64,000 nt of DNA from Ruminococcaceae bacterium UBA7080 (GTDB taxonomy: Bacteria > Bacillota > Clostridia > Oscillospirales > Acutalibacteraceae), in assembly GCA_002493595.1 (NCBI GenBank), contig DKZG01000014.1, forward strand, positions 1 through 64,000. Reading direction: 5' to 3'. The position numbers were made by a program, and so were the translations under genes. Every line of letters starts with the position of its first letter. Within the stretch, counting starts at the first letter, position 1. The notes under the pieces are model-generated. The model was not told where the DNA came from, did not search any database, and was given only the letters and a program-made list of their open reading frames with translations. Of the stretch, positions 16,078-24,016 are shown piece by piece.

Positions 16078-17058
16078 TTGGACAATATATCATTTTTCAT
16101 ATCACTTTTTCCAAAATATCTTTCTGATATTTTCAGCTGCTTTGAGAACAGCATCATCAGTCGTATTACCGAAATAAGGATCAGGAGAAATAAACCGATT
16201 ATGATTTACCTGAAAAATACGCCTTATTTCATAAGTGTTTCCGGAAGACTGATTGAAAGGTATTGCGATCATTGTGTAGCTATTGATGATGAGAATTTTG
16301 ATTTTATTACAGACAGGCTTTGCAATCATTCTTTTCATACGAATATGCATTCGATGATAGATGGTTATATTACTGCCAAAAATGGTTCAAGAGTCGGTAT
16401 CAGCGCCACAGCAGTTTATAAGGATGGAAATATTCATTCCGTTCGGGATATCAGCAGCATAAATATAAGAATTGCAGCGCAGCACAGAAATTGTGCTTCT
16501 GAAGTATTAAAGCTTTTATATTCCAATACAATTCCAAGTATCATTGTTGCAGGTCCTGTGATGTCGGGCAAAACAACTTTTCTTCGCGATTTATCCCGCC
16601 AGCTTTCAAGCGGATTTGCCGGTAAATACCGAAAGGTTGCAATTACTGATGAAAGAAAAGAAATTGCCTCAGGGTTTGATGTGGGATTAAATACAGATGT
16701 CCTATACTCGTACGATAAAGCTAAAGCGATTGAAATTGCAACAAGAACGCTTTCACCTGATATTATAGTGTGCGACGAAATCGGAAATATGAATGAATTG
16801 GAAGCTATTCAGTACGGTTTTTCAACAGGAGTCAGCTTTGCTGTATCCGTGCATATGAAAGAACGCCGACAGCTTACAGAAAATAAGATTGTGTCACGCT
16901 TGATTTTGACAGGTGAGTTTGATTATATTGTGCTTCTTAAATCTTTTACAGATGAATTTGAAATTATTGATTTGAGGTCATCAGAAAGTGAAAACAGCAG
17001 GAATAATAATGATTATCCTTTTTTCTTCCTCCCTTGGGTTGGCAGTGGCGGGATTTAA
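16078..17058 (+). CDS. spoIIIAA: Stage III sporulation protein AA (ATPase)
   Basis: A 326-residue secretion-type ATPase. The Walker A motif GPVMSGKTT is at about residues 159-167 and the Walker B-like IIVCDEIGNM follows, with a later His in SVHMKER. In the mother cell it is thought to power the SpoIIIA-SpoIIQ channel joining mother cell and forespore. No ATG is available; TTG 16078 is preferred because AGGTGA (16068-16073) lies at better spacing than for the adjacent in-frame TTG 16075. The last 71 bases are shared with spoIIIAB in another frame, which adds an unusual Asn-rich and hydrophobic C-terminal tail. Confidence 0.95.
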   Translation: MDNISFFISLFPKYLSDIFSCFENSIISRITEIRIRRNKPIMIYLKNTPYFISVSGRLIERYCDHCVAIDDENFDFITDRLCNHSFHTNMHSMIDGYITAKNGSRVGISATAVYKDGNIHSVRDISSINIRIAAQHRNCASEVLKLLYSNTIPSIIVAGPVMSGKTTFLRDLSRQLSSGFAGKYRKVAITDERKEIASGFDVGLNTDVLYSYDKAKAIEIATRTLSPDIIVCDEIGNMNELEAIQYGFSTGVSFAVSVHMKERRQLTENKIVSRLILTGEFDYIVLLKSFTDEFEIIDLRSSESENSRNNNDYPFFFLPWVGSGGI

Positions 17059-17431
17059 AAAAAAGCAGATTAAATATATTGACAGCTTAATTTATATTGC
17101 CGAAAAGATTCTTCTAATGCTCAGCAGCATTTCACCTGAAACAGAAGATATTATGAACGAGCTGAAAAACGATGAAAGACTGAAAGGCTTTGATTTTGGA
17201 TTAAAGAATGAGAATTCACCATTGCCGCCTGAGGAAAATGACAGGTCACGTTTGTTGTTTAATACTCTTGGCAAGTACGATTTAGACTGTCAAATAAGCT
17301 ACATAAATCAATATTTAGGATATTTTAAAATGCTAAGACAGCAGTATCAGGATTACTATAACAGCCACTATAAGCTGTATCTTGTTTTTGGAGTTTTTAT
17401 AGGAATACTTGTTTCGGTTTTACTGATATAG
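16988..17431 (+). CDS. spoIIIAB: Stage III sporulation protein AB
   Basis: A 147-residue protein, shorter than the 171 of Bacillus SpoIIIAB. The hydrophobic N-terminal segment (GIIMIILFSSSLGLAVAG) and C-terminal segment (LYLVFGVFIGILVSVLLI) frame a helical middle that resembles GspF-like platform proteins. It is the cytoplasm-facing partner of SpoIIIAA in the channel complex. GTG 16988, with GAGGTCA upstream, lies within spoIIIAA in a different reading frame, giving a 71-base overlap. The later ATG 17008 would remove part of the first membrane segment, so GTG is favoured. Confidence 0.92.
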   Translation: MKTAGIIMIILFSSSLGLAVAGFKKKQIKYIDSLIYIAEKILLMLSSISPETEDIMNELKNDERLKGFDFGLKNENSPLPPEENDRSRLLFNTLGKYDLDCQISYINQYLGYFKMLRQQYQDYYNSHYKLYLVFGVFIGILVSVLLI

Positions 17432-17453
17432 TGCAGTGTTAACGGGAGGATAA

Positions 17454-17648
17454 ATGGAAGTTGATTTTATTTTTAAAATTGCAGCAATCGGAATAATTGT
17501 GGCGGTTTTGAATACGGTTTTAATAAGAAGCGGAAGAGAAGAACAGGCCATGCTGACAACTCTTGCAGGTGTTATTGTAGTTTTAATGATGCTTGTTCCT
17601 GAAATAAGTGATTTATTCTCAACCGTTAAGTCGTTGTTTGATCTATGA
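17454..17648 (+). CDS. spoIIIAC: Stage III sporulation protein AC
   Basis: A 64-residue protein with two hydrophobic helices (about 4-22 and 33-50) separated by RSGREEQ, the usual form and length of SpoIIIAC. A small membrane subunit of the SpoIIIA channel, mother-cell side. GGGAGGAT lies before ATG 17454. Its stop overlaps the spoIIIAD start (ATGA), indicating coupled translation. Confidence 0.95.
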   Translation: MEVDFIFKIAAIGIIVAVLNTVLIRSGREEQAMLTTLAGVIVVLMMLVPEISDLFSTVKSLFDL

Positions 17649-18025
17649 TAAAGCTTGCGGGATTTATAATTATTTCTCTTTTACTTATTATTTTTTTAAA
17701 AGAGGCGAAAAGAGAATTTGCCATGGTTCTTACTCTAGGGTGTGCAATTGTTTTATTTGCTGCCGTGGCAGATGATTTTATTAATATATTACATAATGTA
17801 TATAATTTATCGTCAGGGCTAAAAAACATCAATGCGTATATTTCACTGATGATAAAGATTTTGGGAATATCTCTTGTGGCACAGTTTGTTGTGGATTTAT
17901 GTCGCGATGCCGGTGAAAATGCGCTCGCATCGCAGACTGAAATTGCTTCAAAAATAATCATTCTTATAATGACAATGCCGCTTTTTGAGACGGTGCTAAA
18001 TATTGTTACAGGACTTTTGAAATGA
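17645..18025 (+). CDS. spoIIIAD: Stage III sporulation protein AD
   Basis: A 126-residue, four-helix membrane protein with the typical SpoIIIAD run ILGISLVAQFVVDLCRDAGENALASQTEIASK. The length and position match the family (about 133 residues). Membrane subunit of the SpoIIIA channel. Linked to neighbours by ATGA overlaps on both sides (17645-17648 and 18022-18025). Confidence 0.96.
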   Translation: MIKLAGFIIISLLLIIFLKEAKREFAMVLTLGCAIVLFAAVADDFINILHNVYNLSSGLKNINAYISLMIKILGISLVAQFVVDLCRDAGENALASQTEIASKIIILIMTMPLFETVLNIVTGLLK

Positions 18026-19146
18026 AAAGAATTTTAATTATTTTATCGGTGTTGCTTATAATACCAAACACATTTTGCTTTGCAGCTGAAAAAAGCGAAT
18101 ACGAGGAGTATCTCGGCTCTTTTGACTTAAGCTCATTTGAACTGCTTGATAATGATACAAAGAATTTTTTGGATACTTTGGGGATACTTGACTTTGATTA
18201 TGAAAATCTCTCGGATATTTCTATCAAAAGCGTTTTCGAGCATATCTGGAATATCATAACACAAAAGTCCGATGGGCCTATAAAAACAGGTATTATTGTA
18301 ATTGTATTTATTTTGCTGGCTTCTTTTTTTCGCTCTTTCTCTACTGAAATTAATAAAAGTGATTTAACAGAAACCTTTTCCACTGTATCCACACTTATTA
18401 TTTCCATATTTCTTACATATAATTTAACGGATTGTATTGCACTTTGCTGCTCAACCATTAAGCTTTGCTCTGATTTTTCTTTTGCTTTTTTTCCGGCCTT
18501 TTGTATCATTGTATCTACATCCGGTGCAGCTATGACATCTTTTTCGGTTAATACGACTCTGCTTATTCTTGCACAGTCACTTAATTATATATCCGAGCTT
18601 ATTTTTATTCCGATAACAAATTGTTTTCTTGCACTTGGAATATGTTCCGGAATACGCCGCGAGCTTAATTTGAGCGGAACAATCAATATGTTAAAGAAGT
18701 TGATAACAACAGCTATTTCTACTGTATCGGCAATATTTGTTTCCATACTCTCTGTTAAAACAGCTGTTGCCTCTAAAGCCGATGCCCTTGGTCTTCGTTC
18801 GGTAAGATTTGCAATCAACTCTGTTGTACCGGTAATCGGAAGCTCAATAAGTGAAGGGCTTCTTTCAATACAGAGCTATTCAAGCTTGATAAAGACGAGT
18901 GTCGGCGTTGTTGGCATTATTGCTGTAATATCAATATTTCTGCCTTCTCTGATAGAAATAAATCTTTGGCGTTTTGTGTTGTCGCTGTCATCCTTGTGCG
19001 GCGAAATATTCGGTGACCGGTCATCTGTTAAGGCAGTAGAAACCTTTAAGGATGCTTTATTGATTATTGATGTGCTTTTAATTTTGACAATGGTAACAAC
19101 AATCATATCAATAGGTATACTGGTTGCGGCAAAGTCGGGGTCTTAA
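18022..19146 (+). CDS. spoIIIAE: Stage III sporulation protein AE
   Basis: A 374-residue polytopic membrane protein with an N-terminal signal-like helix (IILSVLLIIPNTFCFA) and about seven further helices from residue 90 on. The block VKTAVASKADALGLRSVRFAINSVVPVIGSSISE is characteristic of SpoIIIAE. It is the largest membrane subunit of the feeding-tube channel. Starts at an ATGA overlap with spoIIIAD and ends directly at the spoIIIAF start (TAAATG arrangement). Confidence 0.96.
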   Translation: MKRILIILSVLLIIPNTFCFAAEKSEYEEYLGSFDLSSFELLDNDTKNFLDTLGILDFDYENLSDISIKSVFEHIWNIITQKSDGPIKTGIIVIVFILLASFFRSFSTEINKSDLTETFSTVSTLIISIFLTYNLTDCIALCCSTIKLCSDFSFAFFPAFCIIVSTSGAAMTSFSVNTTLLILAQSLNYISELIFIPITNCFLALGICSGIRRELNLSGTINMLKKLITTAISTVSAIFVSILSVKTAVASKADALGLRSVRFAINSVVPVIGSSISEGLLSIQSYSSLIKTSVGVVGIIAVISIFLPSLIEINLWRFVLSLSSLCGEIFGDRSSVKAVETFKDALLIIDVLLILTMVTTIISIGILVAAKSGS

Positions 19147-19584
19147 ATGGAATTTTTAAAAGAATGGACTTTAACCATCTGTATTACTTTAGTCATTTCA
19201 GTGATATTTTCAGTGCTTACGCCTAAAGGGAATATGGGCAAATTTTTTAAAATAATACTTGCAACGTTTATTTTTCTCTCATTTATCTATCCGTTTAAAA
19301 GTGATGAAATTGATTTTTCATTTCCGGAATTTTCTGCTGAAGAGCTTGCTCAAGAGCAAAAAGATACATATGAGAAGACCGTTACAGCGCAGACTTTGCA
19401 GGCACTCGAAAGTCAAGGTTATAAATCCTGCAGCGTAAAGAGCAGAATTTCATTAAAAGATAATGAAATTCTAATTAAAAGTCTTACAATAACAGCTCCC
19501 GACAGCTACAACAAAGATGAAATAAAAAAGTATATTTTTGATACGTTGGGAATTAACGCAGAGGTGTATTATCTTGGAGAATAA
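19147..19584 (+). CDS. spoIIIAF: Stage III sporulation protein AF
   Basis: A 145-residue protein. Two membrane helices at about 9-25 and 34-50 are followed by an exposed domain (about 55-145) with the ring-building-motif fold known in SpoIIIAF/AG/AH. Directly abuts the spoIIIAE stop. Its own end overlaps the TTG start of spoIIIAG by 11 bases. Confidence 0.93.
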   Translation: MEFLKEWTLTICITLVISVIFSVLTPKGNMGKFFKIILATFIFLSFIYPFKSDEIDFSFPEFSAEELAQEQKDTYEKTVTAQTLQALESQGYKSCSVKSRISLKDNEILIKSLTITAPDSYNKDEIKKYIFDTLGINAEVYYLGE

Positions 19585-20101
19585 AATAAAGGAAAGATTA
19601 AAGAGCTTTATTTCAGGTGACAGCAAAAAAATTAAGATAATTGTTGCCGTAGGATTAATCGGTATGATTTTGATTTTTGCATCGGATTTGTTTGCCAAAG
19701 ATGAAAAAAAGCAGGACGCCTCAAATGAAAGCATAAGCTATGAAGAATATACGCAAGAGCTTGAAAATAAGCTTGTACAGCTGATTTCATCGATAAGCGG
19801 AGTGGGTGAATGCCGTGTAATGATAACGCTTGAAAATACTGCCGAAAGTGTTTATGCTACAGATGTTGAAGTGAAAAATGATGATGAGACCCTTAATCAA
19901 AAGGATAAATATGTTATTTATAATTCCGATAAAGGAGAGGCCCCTGTACTTATAAAAGAATTTTTGCCTAAGGTGCAGGGTGTTACGGTTGTCTGCACAG
20001 GTGGTGACAATATTGCAGTGAAGGAAAAAATAATTGAAGCCGTTACCTCTTTATTTAATATACCAACAAACAGAGTATCTGTTTCAAAAATAAAAGCATA
20101 A
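19574..20101 (+). CDS. spoIIIAG: Stage III sporulation protein AG
   Basis: A 175-residue single-pass membrane protein: a helix at about 19-37 (IIVAVGLIGMILIFASDLF), then an exposed domain with GVGECRVMITLE and the C-terminal SLFNIPTNRVSVSKI, typical of SpoIIIAG, which forms a ring in the intermembrane space. I place the start at TTG 19574, preceded by AGAGGTG seven bases upstream; a longer in-frame ORF begins at 19538 but would lie deep inside spoIIIAF without a ribosome site. Confidence 0.93.
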   Translation: MENKIKERLKSFISGDSKKIKIIVAVGLIGMILIFASDLFAKDEKKQDASNESISYEEYTQELENKLVQLISSISGVGECRVMITLENTAESVYATDVEVKNDDETLNQKDKYVIYNSDKGEAPVLIKEFLPKVQGVTVVCTGGDNIAVKEKIIEAVTSLFNIPTNRVSVSKIKA

Positions 20102-20112
20102 AGGTGATAAAA

Positions 20113-20721
20113 ATGAGTAAAAACAAAATGAGCAAAGAAAAAAAGGAAAAAACAATATTAAATGAAAATGATATTTATAAAAAGAAGTCAAGAAAGACCA
20201 AAATAGCTATTTCCTGCTTCATACTTCTGCTTGGTGTCGGTGTTATGGGCAATTGGTATTGGGAAAACAGCGATTTGTCTAATAAAGTCAGTACCATTTC
20301 AGGTGCGAAAGAAAAAATACTCGGCGAAGCTACTTATGTTGATGCAACAACCGAACCTGCAAAAGAAAGCCAATATTTTTCAAATGCCAGAGTTGACAGA
20401 CAAAAAGCCAGAGATGAAAGTCTTGAAAAACTGCAGAAAATCTTAGATGCTTCTTCACAAAGTGATGCAGCAAAAAAAGAAGCTACGAAGAAAATCGCCG
20501 ATATTTCCGATATGATTAATAAGGAAAATAAAATTGAAACACTTGTAACTGCGAAAGGCGTTAAAAACTGCATAGCAGTAATTAACGAAAATTCTAAAAA
20601 AGTGGATATAATAGTAGAAGCAGAAGAGCTGTCAGATACGGTAATACTTCAGATTAAAGAAATTGCGACAGGGCAGCTTGGCTGTTCATATGAGGATGTA
20701 ACAATTATTCAGTCAAAATAA
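20113..20721 (+). CDS. spoIIIAH: Stage III sporulation protein AH
   Basis: A 202-residue single-pass protein: basic N-terminus, membrane helix at about 28-48 (ISCFILLLGVGVMGNWYW), then a YscJ-like exposed domain with RVDRQKARDESLEKLQKIL. SpoIIIAH docks with SpoIIQ from the forespore across the septum. ATG 20113 with AAGGTG six bases upstream is chosen over GTG 20104, which is itself within that Shine-Dalgarno. Last gene of the operon; a vegetative promoter follows 26 bp downstream. Confidence 0.95.
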   Translation: MSKNKMSKEKKEKTILNENDIYKKKSRKTKIAISCFILLLGVGVMGNWYWENSDLSNKVSTISGAKEKILGEATYVDATTEPAKESQYFSNARVDRQKARDESLEKLQKILDASSQSDAAKKEATKKIADISDMINKENKIETLVTAKGVKNCIAVINENSKKVDIIVEAEELSDTVILQIKEIATGQLGCSYEDVTIIQSK

Positions 20722-20723
20722 AC

Positions 20724-20752
20724 TTGTATATTTATTCATTATATGTTATAAT
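20724..20752 (+). promoter_or_regulatory. SigA promoter of the asp23-nusB operon
   Basis: TTGTAT (20724-20729), 17 bp, TATAAT (20747-20752), with TGT before the -10 (extended). It lies directly after spoIIIAH and separates the sporulation operon from the housekeeping genes. Confidence 0.78.
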
Positions 20753-20818
20753 CTTCAATAGATTTGCAATATGCTGGTTGGTTCAATATATGTAAATAAA
20801 AATTCAGGAGGTTGCTAT

Positions 20819-21208
20819 ATGGAGATTATATCAAAAAGCTCAATGGGTGAGCTGGTCATTTCTGACGAAGTTGTTTCTTCAATTGCGATAAATGCAGCAA
20901 AAGATGTTGATGGTGTTTCGTCTTTTTATTCCGGACCTGTTGATGTTGTAAATACCATAAAAAAAGGTAGTCTTAAGGTTATGAGTCCTGTAAGAATTAT
21001 TCAGGATGGTGATGATTTCAGCATAAGCATTTATTTTAATATTGCTCAGGGTAAAAAATTCCAGACTGTAGCTGCTGAGGTTCAGGCTTCGGTCAAAGAG
21101 TCTGTACAAAATATGACCGGTAAGCTTGTGAATAAAGTTAATGTTATTGTAGCAGGAATAGATTTTGAAGAGCCTGACGGCAAAGAACCTTGTGAAACTG
21201 AAGAGTAG
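20819..21208 (+). CDS. Asp23/Gls24 family protein (YqhY-like)
   Basis: A 129-residue protein with the family pattern: LVISDEVVSSIAINAAKDVDGV at the start, then VKVMSPV/ISIYFNIAQGKKFQTVAAEVQASVKESVQNMTG, and a conserved VNKVNVIVAGIDF end. The equivalent gene yqhY lies at the same place in Bacillus, where it affects acetyl-CoA carboxylase control; here accB/accC are absent from the locus. Start ATG 20819 follows AGGAGG at eight bases; the longer in-frame opening from 20771 is not supported. No membrane segment. Confidence 0.9.
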   Translation: MEIISKSSMGELVISDEVVSSIAINAAKDVDGVSSFYSGPVDVVNTIKKGSLKVMSPVRIIQDGDDFSISIYFNIAQGKKFQTVAAEVQASVKESVQNMTGKLVNKVNVIVAGIDFEEPDGKEPCETEE

Positions 21209-21261
21209 GGCACAGTCATTCTGAGCGATGATTTCAGTTTTTCGGTTGCCCTGAAAAATTT

Positions 21262-21292
21262 GCCGGCAAATGAATATTTTGTCGGCTTTCTT
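21262..21292 (+). terminator. Hairpin/attenuator between asp23 and nusB
   Basis: GCCGGCAAA (21262-21270), loop TGAATAT, TTTGTCGGC (21278-21286, one G-U pair), then TTTCTT. A longer outer pairing AGGGCA (21207-21212) with TGCCCT (21247-21252) precedes it. It may be a leaky terminator that lowers nusB and the genes beyond. Confidence 0.45.
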
Positions 21293-21307
21293 AATTAGGA
21301 GAATTTT

Positions 21308-21700
21308 ATGAATAGAAATGCTATGAGAGAACAGGCTTTTTTTCTGACATTTGAAAATCTTTTTGAAATTAATGATAATTTGGACGAGCTTATTTCTCTT
21401 TACAGTGATAATGTTGAAGAAGTGTGCGATTATGCTAAGTCGCTCTCGTCCGGAATAAAAGAGAAAACCGATGAGCTTAACGAAATAATCAGTACATATT
21501 CAAAGTCATGGAAGGTGTCACGTCTGCCGAGGGTGACACTTGCAATACTTTATGTTGCACTTTATGAAATAATATACGTCGAAAATGTTCCTGAGAATGT
21601 TGCAATAAACGAGGCTGTGGAGCTGGCAAAAAAATATGCATCAACAAATGATGCTTCGTTTATTAACGGTATCTTAGGTGCTTATTCAAGAGGAAGGTAA
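21308..21700 (+). CDS. nusB: Transcription antitermination factor NusB
   Basis: A 130-residue all-helical protein with NusB signatures: REQAFFLTFENLFEI near the N-terminus, and PRVTLAILYVALYEIIYVENVPENVAINEAVELAKKY with FINGILGA at the end. NusB with NusE binds boxA RNA in rRNA antitermination. GGAG precedes ATG 21308. The next gene starts 2 bp after the stop. Confidence 0.96.
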   Translation: MNRNAMREQAFFLTFENLFEINDNLDELISLYSDNVEEVCDYAKSLSSGIKEKTDELNEIISTYSKSWKVSRLPRVTLAILYVALYEIIYVENVPENVAINEAVELAKKYASTNDASFINGILGAYSRGR

Positions 21701-21701
21701 T

Positions 21702-22628
21702 ATGTATCTGGGTATTGATACAAGCAATTATACAACTTCACTTGCTCTTTTTGACGGTGAGAATGTTTTTCAGCAAAAAAAACTTCTGACTGTTAAGTCC
21801 GGAGAAAGAGGCCTTAGGCAAAGTGACGCTGTTTTTCAGCATACGTTAAATATGTACGAGCTGTCAGAAAGGCTAATGCTTGGTAATCAAAAAATTGATG
21901 CCGTAGGTGTAAGCACGCGTCCGAGAATTGTTGACGGCAGTTATATGCCTTGCTTTCTTGTCGGTAAAAGTCATGCGAAATGTATCAGTGTATTTGCTGA
22001 CGCAAAGCTTTATAACACTTCCCACCAGATTGGTCACATTTTGGCTGCTTTATATTCCGCAAACAAGCTGCAACTGGTTGGGCAGCAGTTTATTGCATTT
22101 CATGTAAGCGGCGGAACCACAGAGGCACTGCTTGTTACACCGCATAAAGATGAGCTTATACGTGCAAGCGTGATTAGTGAAAGTTTGGATTTAAAAGCCG
22201 GACAGGCAATTGACAGAGCCGGAGTTATGATGGGGCTTGAATTTCCGTGCGGCAAAGAGCTTGATGCACTTTCTCAGCAATCTGATAGGGAATTTAAGGT
22301 TAATCCTTCAATCATTGGTTCAAACTGTTCACTTTCAGGTATCGAAAACAAAGCTAAAGCGATGTTTGATAAAGGAGAAAGCAAAGAAGATATATCCAAA
22401 TTCGTTTTATGCTCTGTTTTATCAGCTGTAGATAAAATGACACAAATGATTATAAACTCCTATGGCGAGCTGCCGATTGTGTATGCAGGCGGTGTGATGT
22501 CGAATACTTTAATTAAGTCAAATATAATGAAGCAATACAGCAATGCGTATTTTGCTGCACCTGAATTCAGCTGCGATAATGCCTGCGGTACAGCAATATA
22601 TGCTTATCTTAAGGATCAATATGAATAA
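21702..22628 (+). CDS. TsaD/Kae1 (M22-like) family paralogue
   Basis: A 308-residue member of the ASKHA/Kae1 superfamily: GIDTSNYTTS at the N-terminus, a metal-binding HQIGH (HxxxH) in NTSHQIGHILAAL, then HVSGGTTEALLV, and YAGGVMSN near the end. True TsaD makes the t6A37 modification of tRNA with TsaB/C/E; this gene stands alone without those partners and is divergent, so it is probably the clostridial paralogue of unknown substrate rather than TsaD itself. ATG 21702 after AGGAAGG is preferred over an upstream start inside nusB. It overlaps xseA by eight bases and occupies the place of folD in the Bacillus order. Confidence 0.8.
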   Translation: MYLGIDTSNYTTSLALFDGENVFQQKKLLTVKSGERGLRQSDAVFQHTLNMYELSERLMLGNQKIDAVGVSTRPRIVDGSYMPCFLVGKSHAKCISVFADAKLYNTSHQIGHILAALYSANKLQLVGQQFIAFHVSGGTTEALLVTPHKDELIRASVISESLDLKAGQAIDRAGVMMGLEFPCGKELDALSQQSDREFKVNPSIIGSNCSLSGIENKAKAMFDKGESKEDISKFVLCSVLSAVDKMTQMIINSYGELPIVYAGGVMSNTLIKSNIMKQYSNAYFAAPEFSCDNACGTAIYAYLKDQYE

Positions 22629-23823
22629 CGCAGTCACAGTTACACAAGTTAATATTTATATAAAATCACTGATTGATGGCAGTGCACCGCTTAAAAGCAT
22701 TTTTGTTGTTGGTGAAATAAGTAATTTTAAGCACTATTACCGCAGCGGTCATATGTACTTAACGCTGAAGGATGAAAATGCTCAGCTTAAAGCTGTTATG
22801 TTTTCAACATATGCCGGTCGTCTGAAATTCAAACCCGAGGATGGTATGAAAGTAATTTGCCGCGGCAGAATATCTGTTTATGACAGGGATGGTGTGTATC
22901 AGCTTTATATTGAAGATATGCAGCCGGATGGTATGGGTGCGTTAAATCTCGCCTTTGAACAGCTTAAGGAAAAGCTATCAAATGAGGGACTTTTTAATGA
23001 TGCACATAAAAAGCCAATACCGAAATATCCCCGCAAAATCGGTATTGCTACCTCAAATTCAGGGGCCGCTGTTGAAGATATAAAGACAATAACCAAGCGC
23101 CGCTACCCGCTGAGTGAGCTTGTTATTGTGCCTACCATTGTGCAGGGTGAGAAGGCAAGCGCTGATATTGTTCAATCCATACAGCTTCTTGACAGTATTG
23201 ACGATGTAGATGTTATTATCGTTGGCAGGGGCGGCGGTTCCATCGAAGATTTATGGGCATTTAATACTGAAGCAGTCGCGAGGGCTGTTTTTGCATGTAA
23301 AACGCCTATTATATCTGCTGTCGGGCATGAAACGGATTTTACAATTTGTGATTTTGTTTCAGATTTAAGAGCTCCGACACCGAGTGCTGCTGCTGAGTTA
23401 GCCGTGCCGGATATAAGCAATATACTTTCTTTTGCTGATAATGCGCATCAAATTTTATCAAATCTATTGATACGCAGACTGGAAAGCGAAAATCTCAGAT
23501 TGGATGATCTTATTAATAATACCGTTATTTCAAATCCTATTTTGTATTATGAATCTTACAGTGATGATATCCGTGCTTTAAAAAAAGACTTAATTACTTT
23601 TTTTTCTGCTCGAATAAGAAAAGAAGAAGCTGTGCTTGCTCAGCTTGCAGGTAAGCTTGACGTATTAAGTCCTTTGGCTGTACTTTCAAGAGGTTACAGT
23701 GTCATAAAAAACAAAAACGCGGTTTTAATCAAAGATGCCGAAAATTTATGTGTCGGTGAACAGATTGAATTAACGCTTAATCATGGTTGCGCATTATGTA
23801 CAGTGGATGAGGTGAAATTATGA
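22621..23823 (+). CDS. xseA: Exodeoxyribonuclease VII large subunit
   Basis: A 400-residue XseA: an N-terminal OB fold with GEISNFKHYYRSGHMYLTLKDE, the catalytic region with GIATSNSGAAVEDI and GRGGGSIEDLWAFN, and AVGHETDFTICDFVSD followed by ADLRAPTPSAAA-like sequence, then a coiled C-terminus. With XseB it cuts single-stranded DNA to short pieces. ATG 22621 with AAGGA upstream; a longer in-frame opening within the previous gene has no signal. It overlaps xseB by four bases (ATGA). Confidence 0.97.
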   Translation: MNNAVTVTQVNIYIKSLIDGSAPLKSIFVVGEISNFKHYYRSGHMYLTLKDENAQLKAVMFSTYAGRLKFKPEDGMKVICRGRISVYDRDGVYQLYIEDMQPDGMGALNLAFEQLKEKLSNEGLFNDAHKKPIPKYPRKIGIATSNSGAAVEDIKTITKRRYPLSELVIVPTIVQGEKASADIVQSIQLLDSIDDVDVIIVGRGGGSIEDLWAFNTEAVARAVFACKTPIISAVGHETDFTICDFVSDLRAPTPSAAAELAVPDISNILSFADNAHQILSNLLIRRLESENLRLDDLINNTVISNPILYYESYSDDIRALKKDLITFFSARIRKEEAVLAQLAGKLDVLSPLAVLSRGYSVIKNKNAVLIKDAENLCVGEQIELTLNHGCALCTVDEVKL

Positions 23824-24014
23824 GTAATAAAGAAAAAATAACATATGAGGATGCAATTAACAGACTTGAGGAAATAGTCAATATTCTTGAAAAGAATGAA
23901 ATTTCTCTTGATGAAAGTATGAAGCTTTTTGAAGAGGGAACAGCATTGACCTCTTACTGTTCAAATAAGCTGAAAGAAGCAGAACAAAAAATAACAGAAC
24001 TTACTAAGGAGTAA
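23820..24014 (+). CDS. xseB: Exodeoxyribonuclease VII small subunit
   Basis: A 64-residue XseB: ITYEDAINRLEEIVNILEKNEISLDESMKLFEEG is the family core, forming a helical hairpin that multimerises on XseA. Starts at an ATGA overlap with xseA and is followed 2 bp later by ispA. Confidence 0.96.
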   Translation: MSNKEKITYEDAINRLEEIVNILEKNEISLDESMKLFEEGTALTSYCSNKLKEAEQKITELTKE

Positions 24015-24016
24015 TT

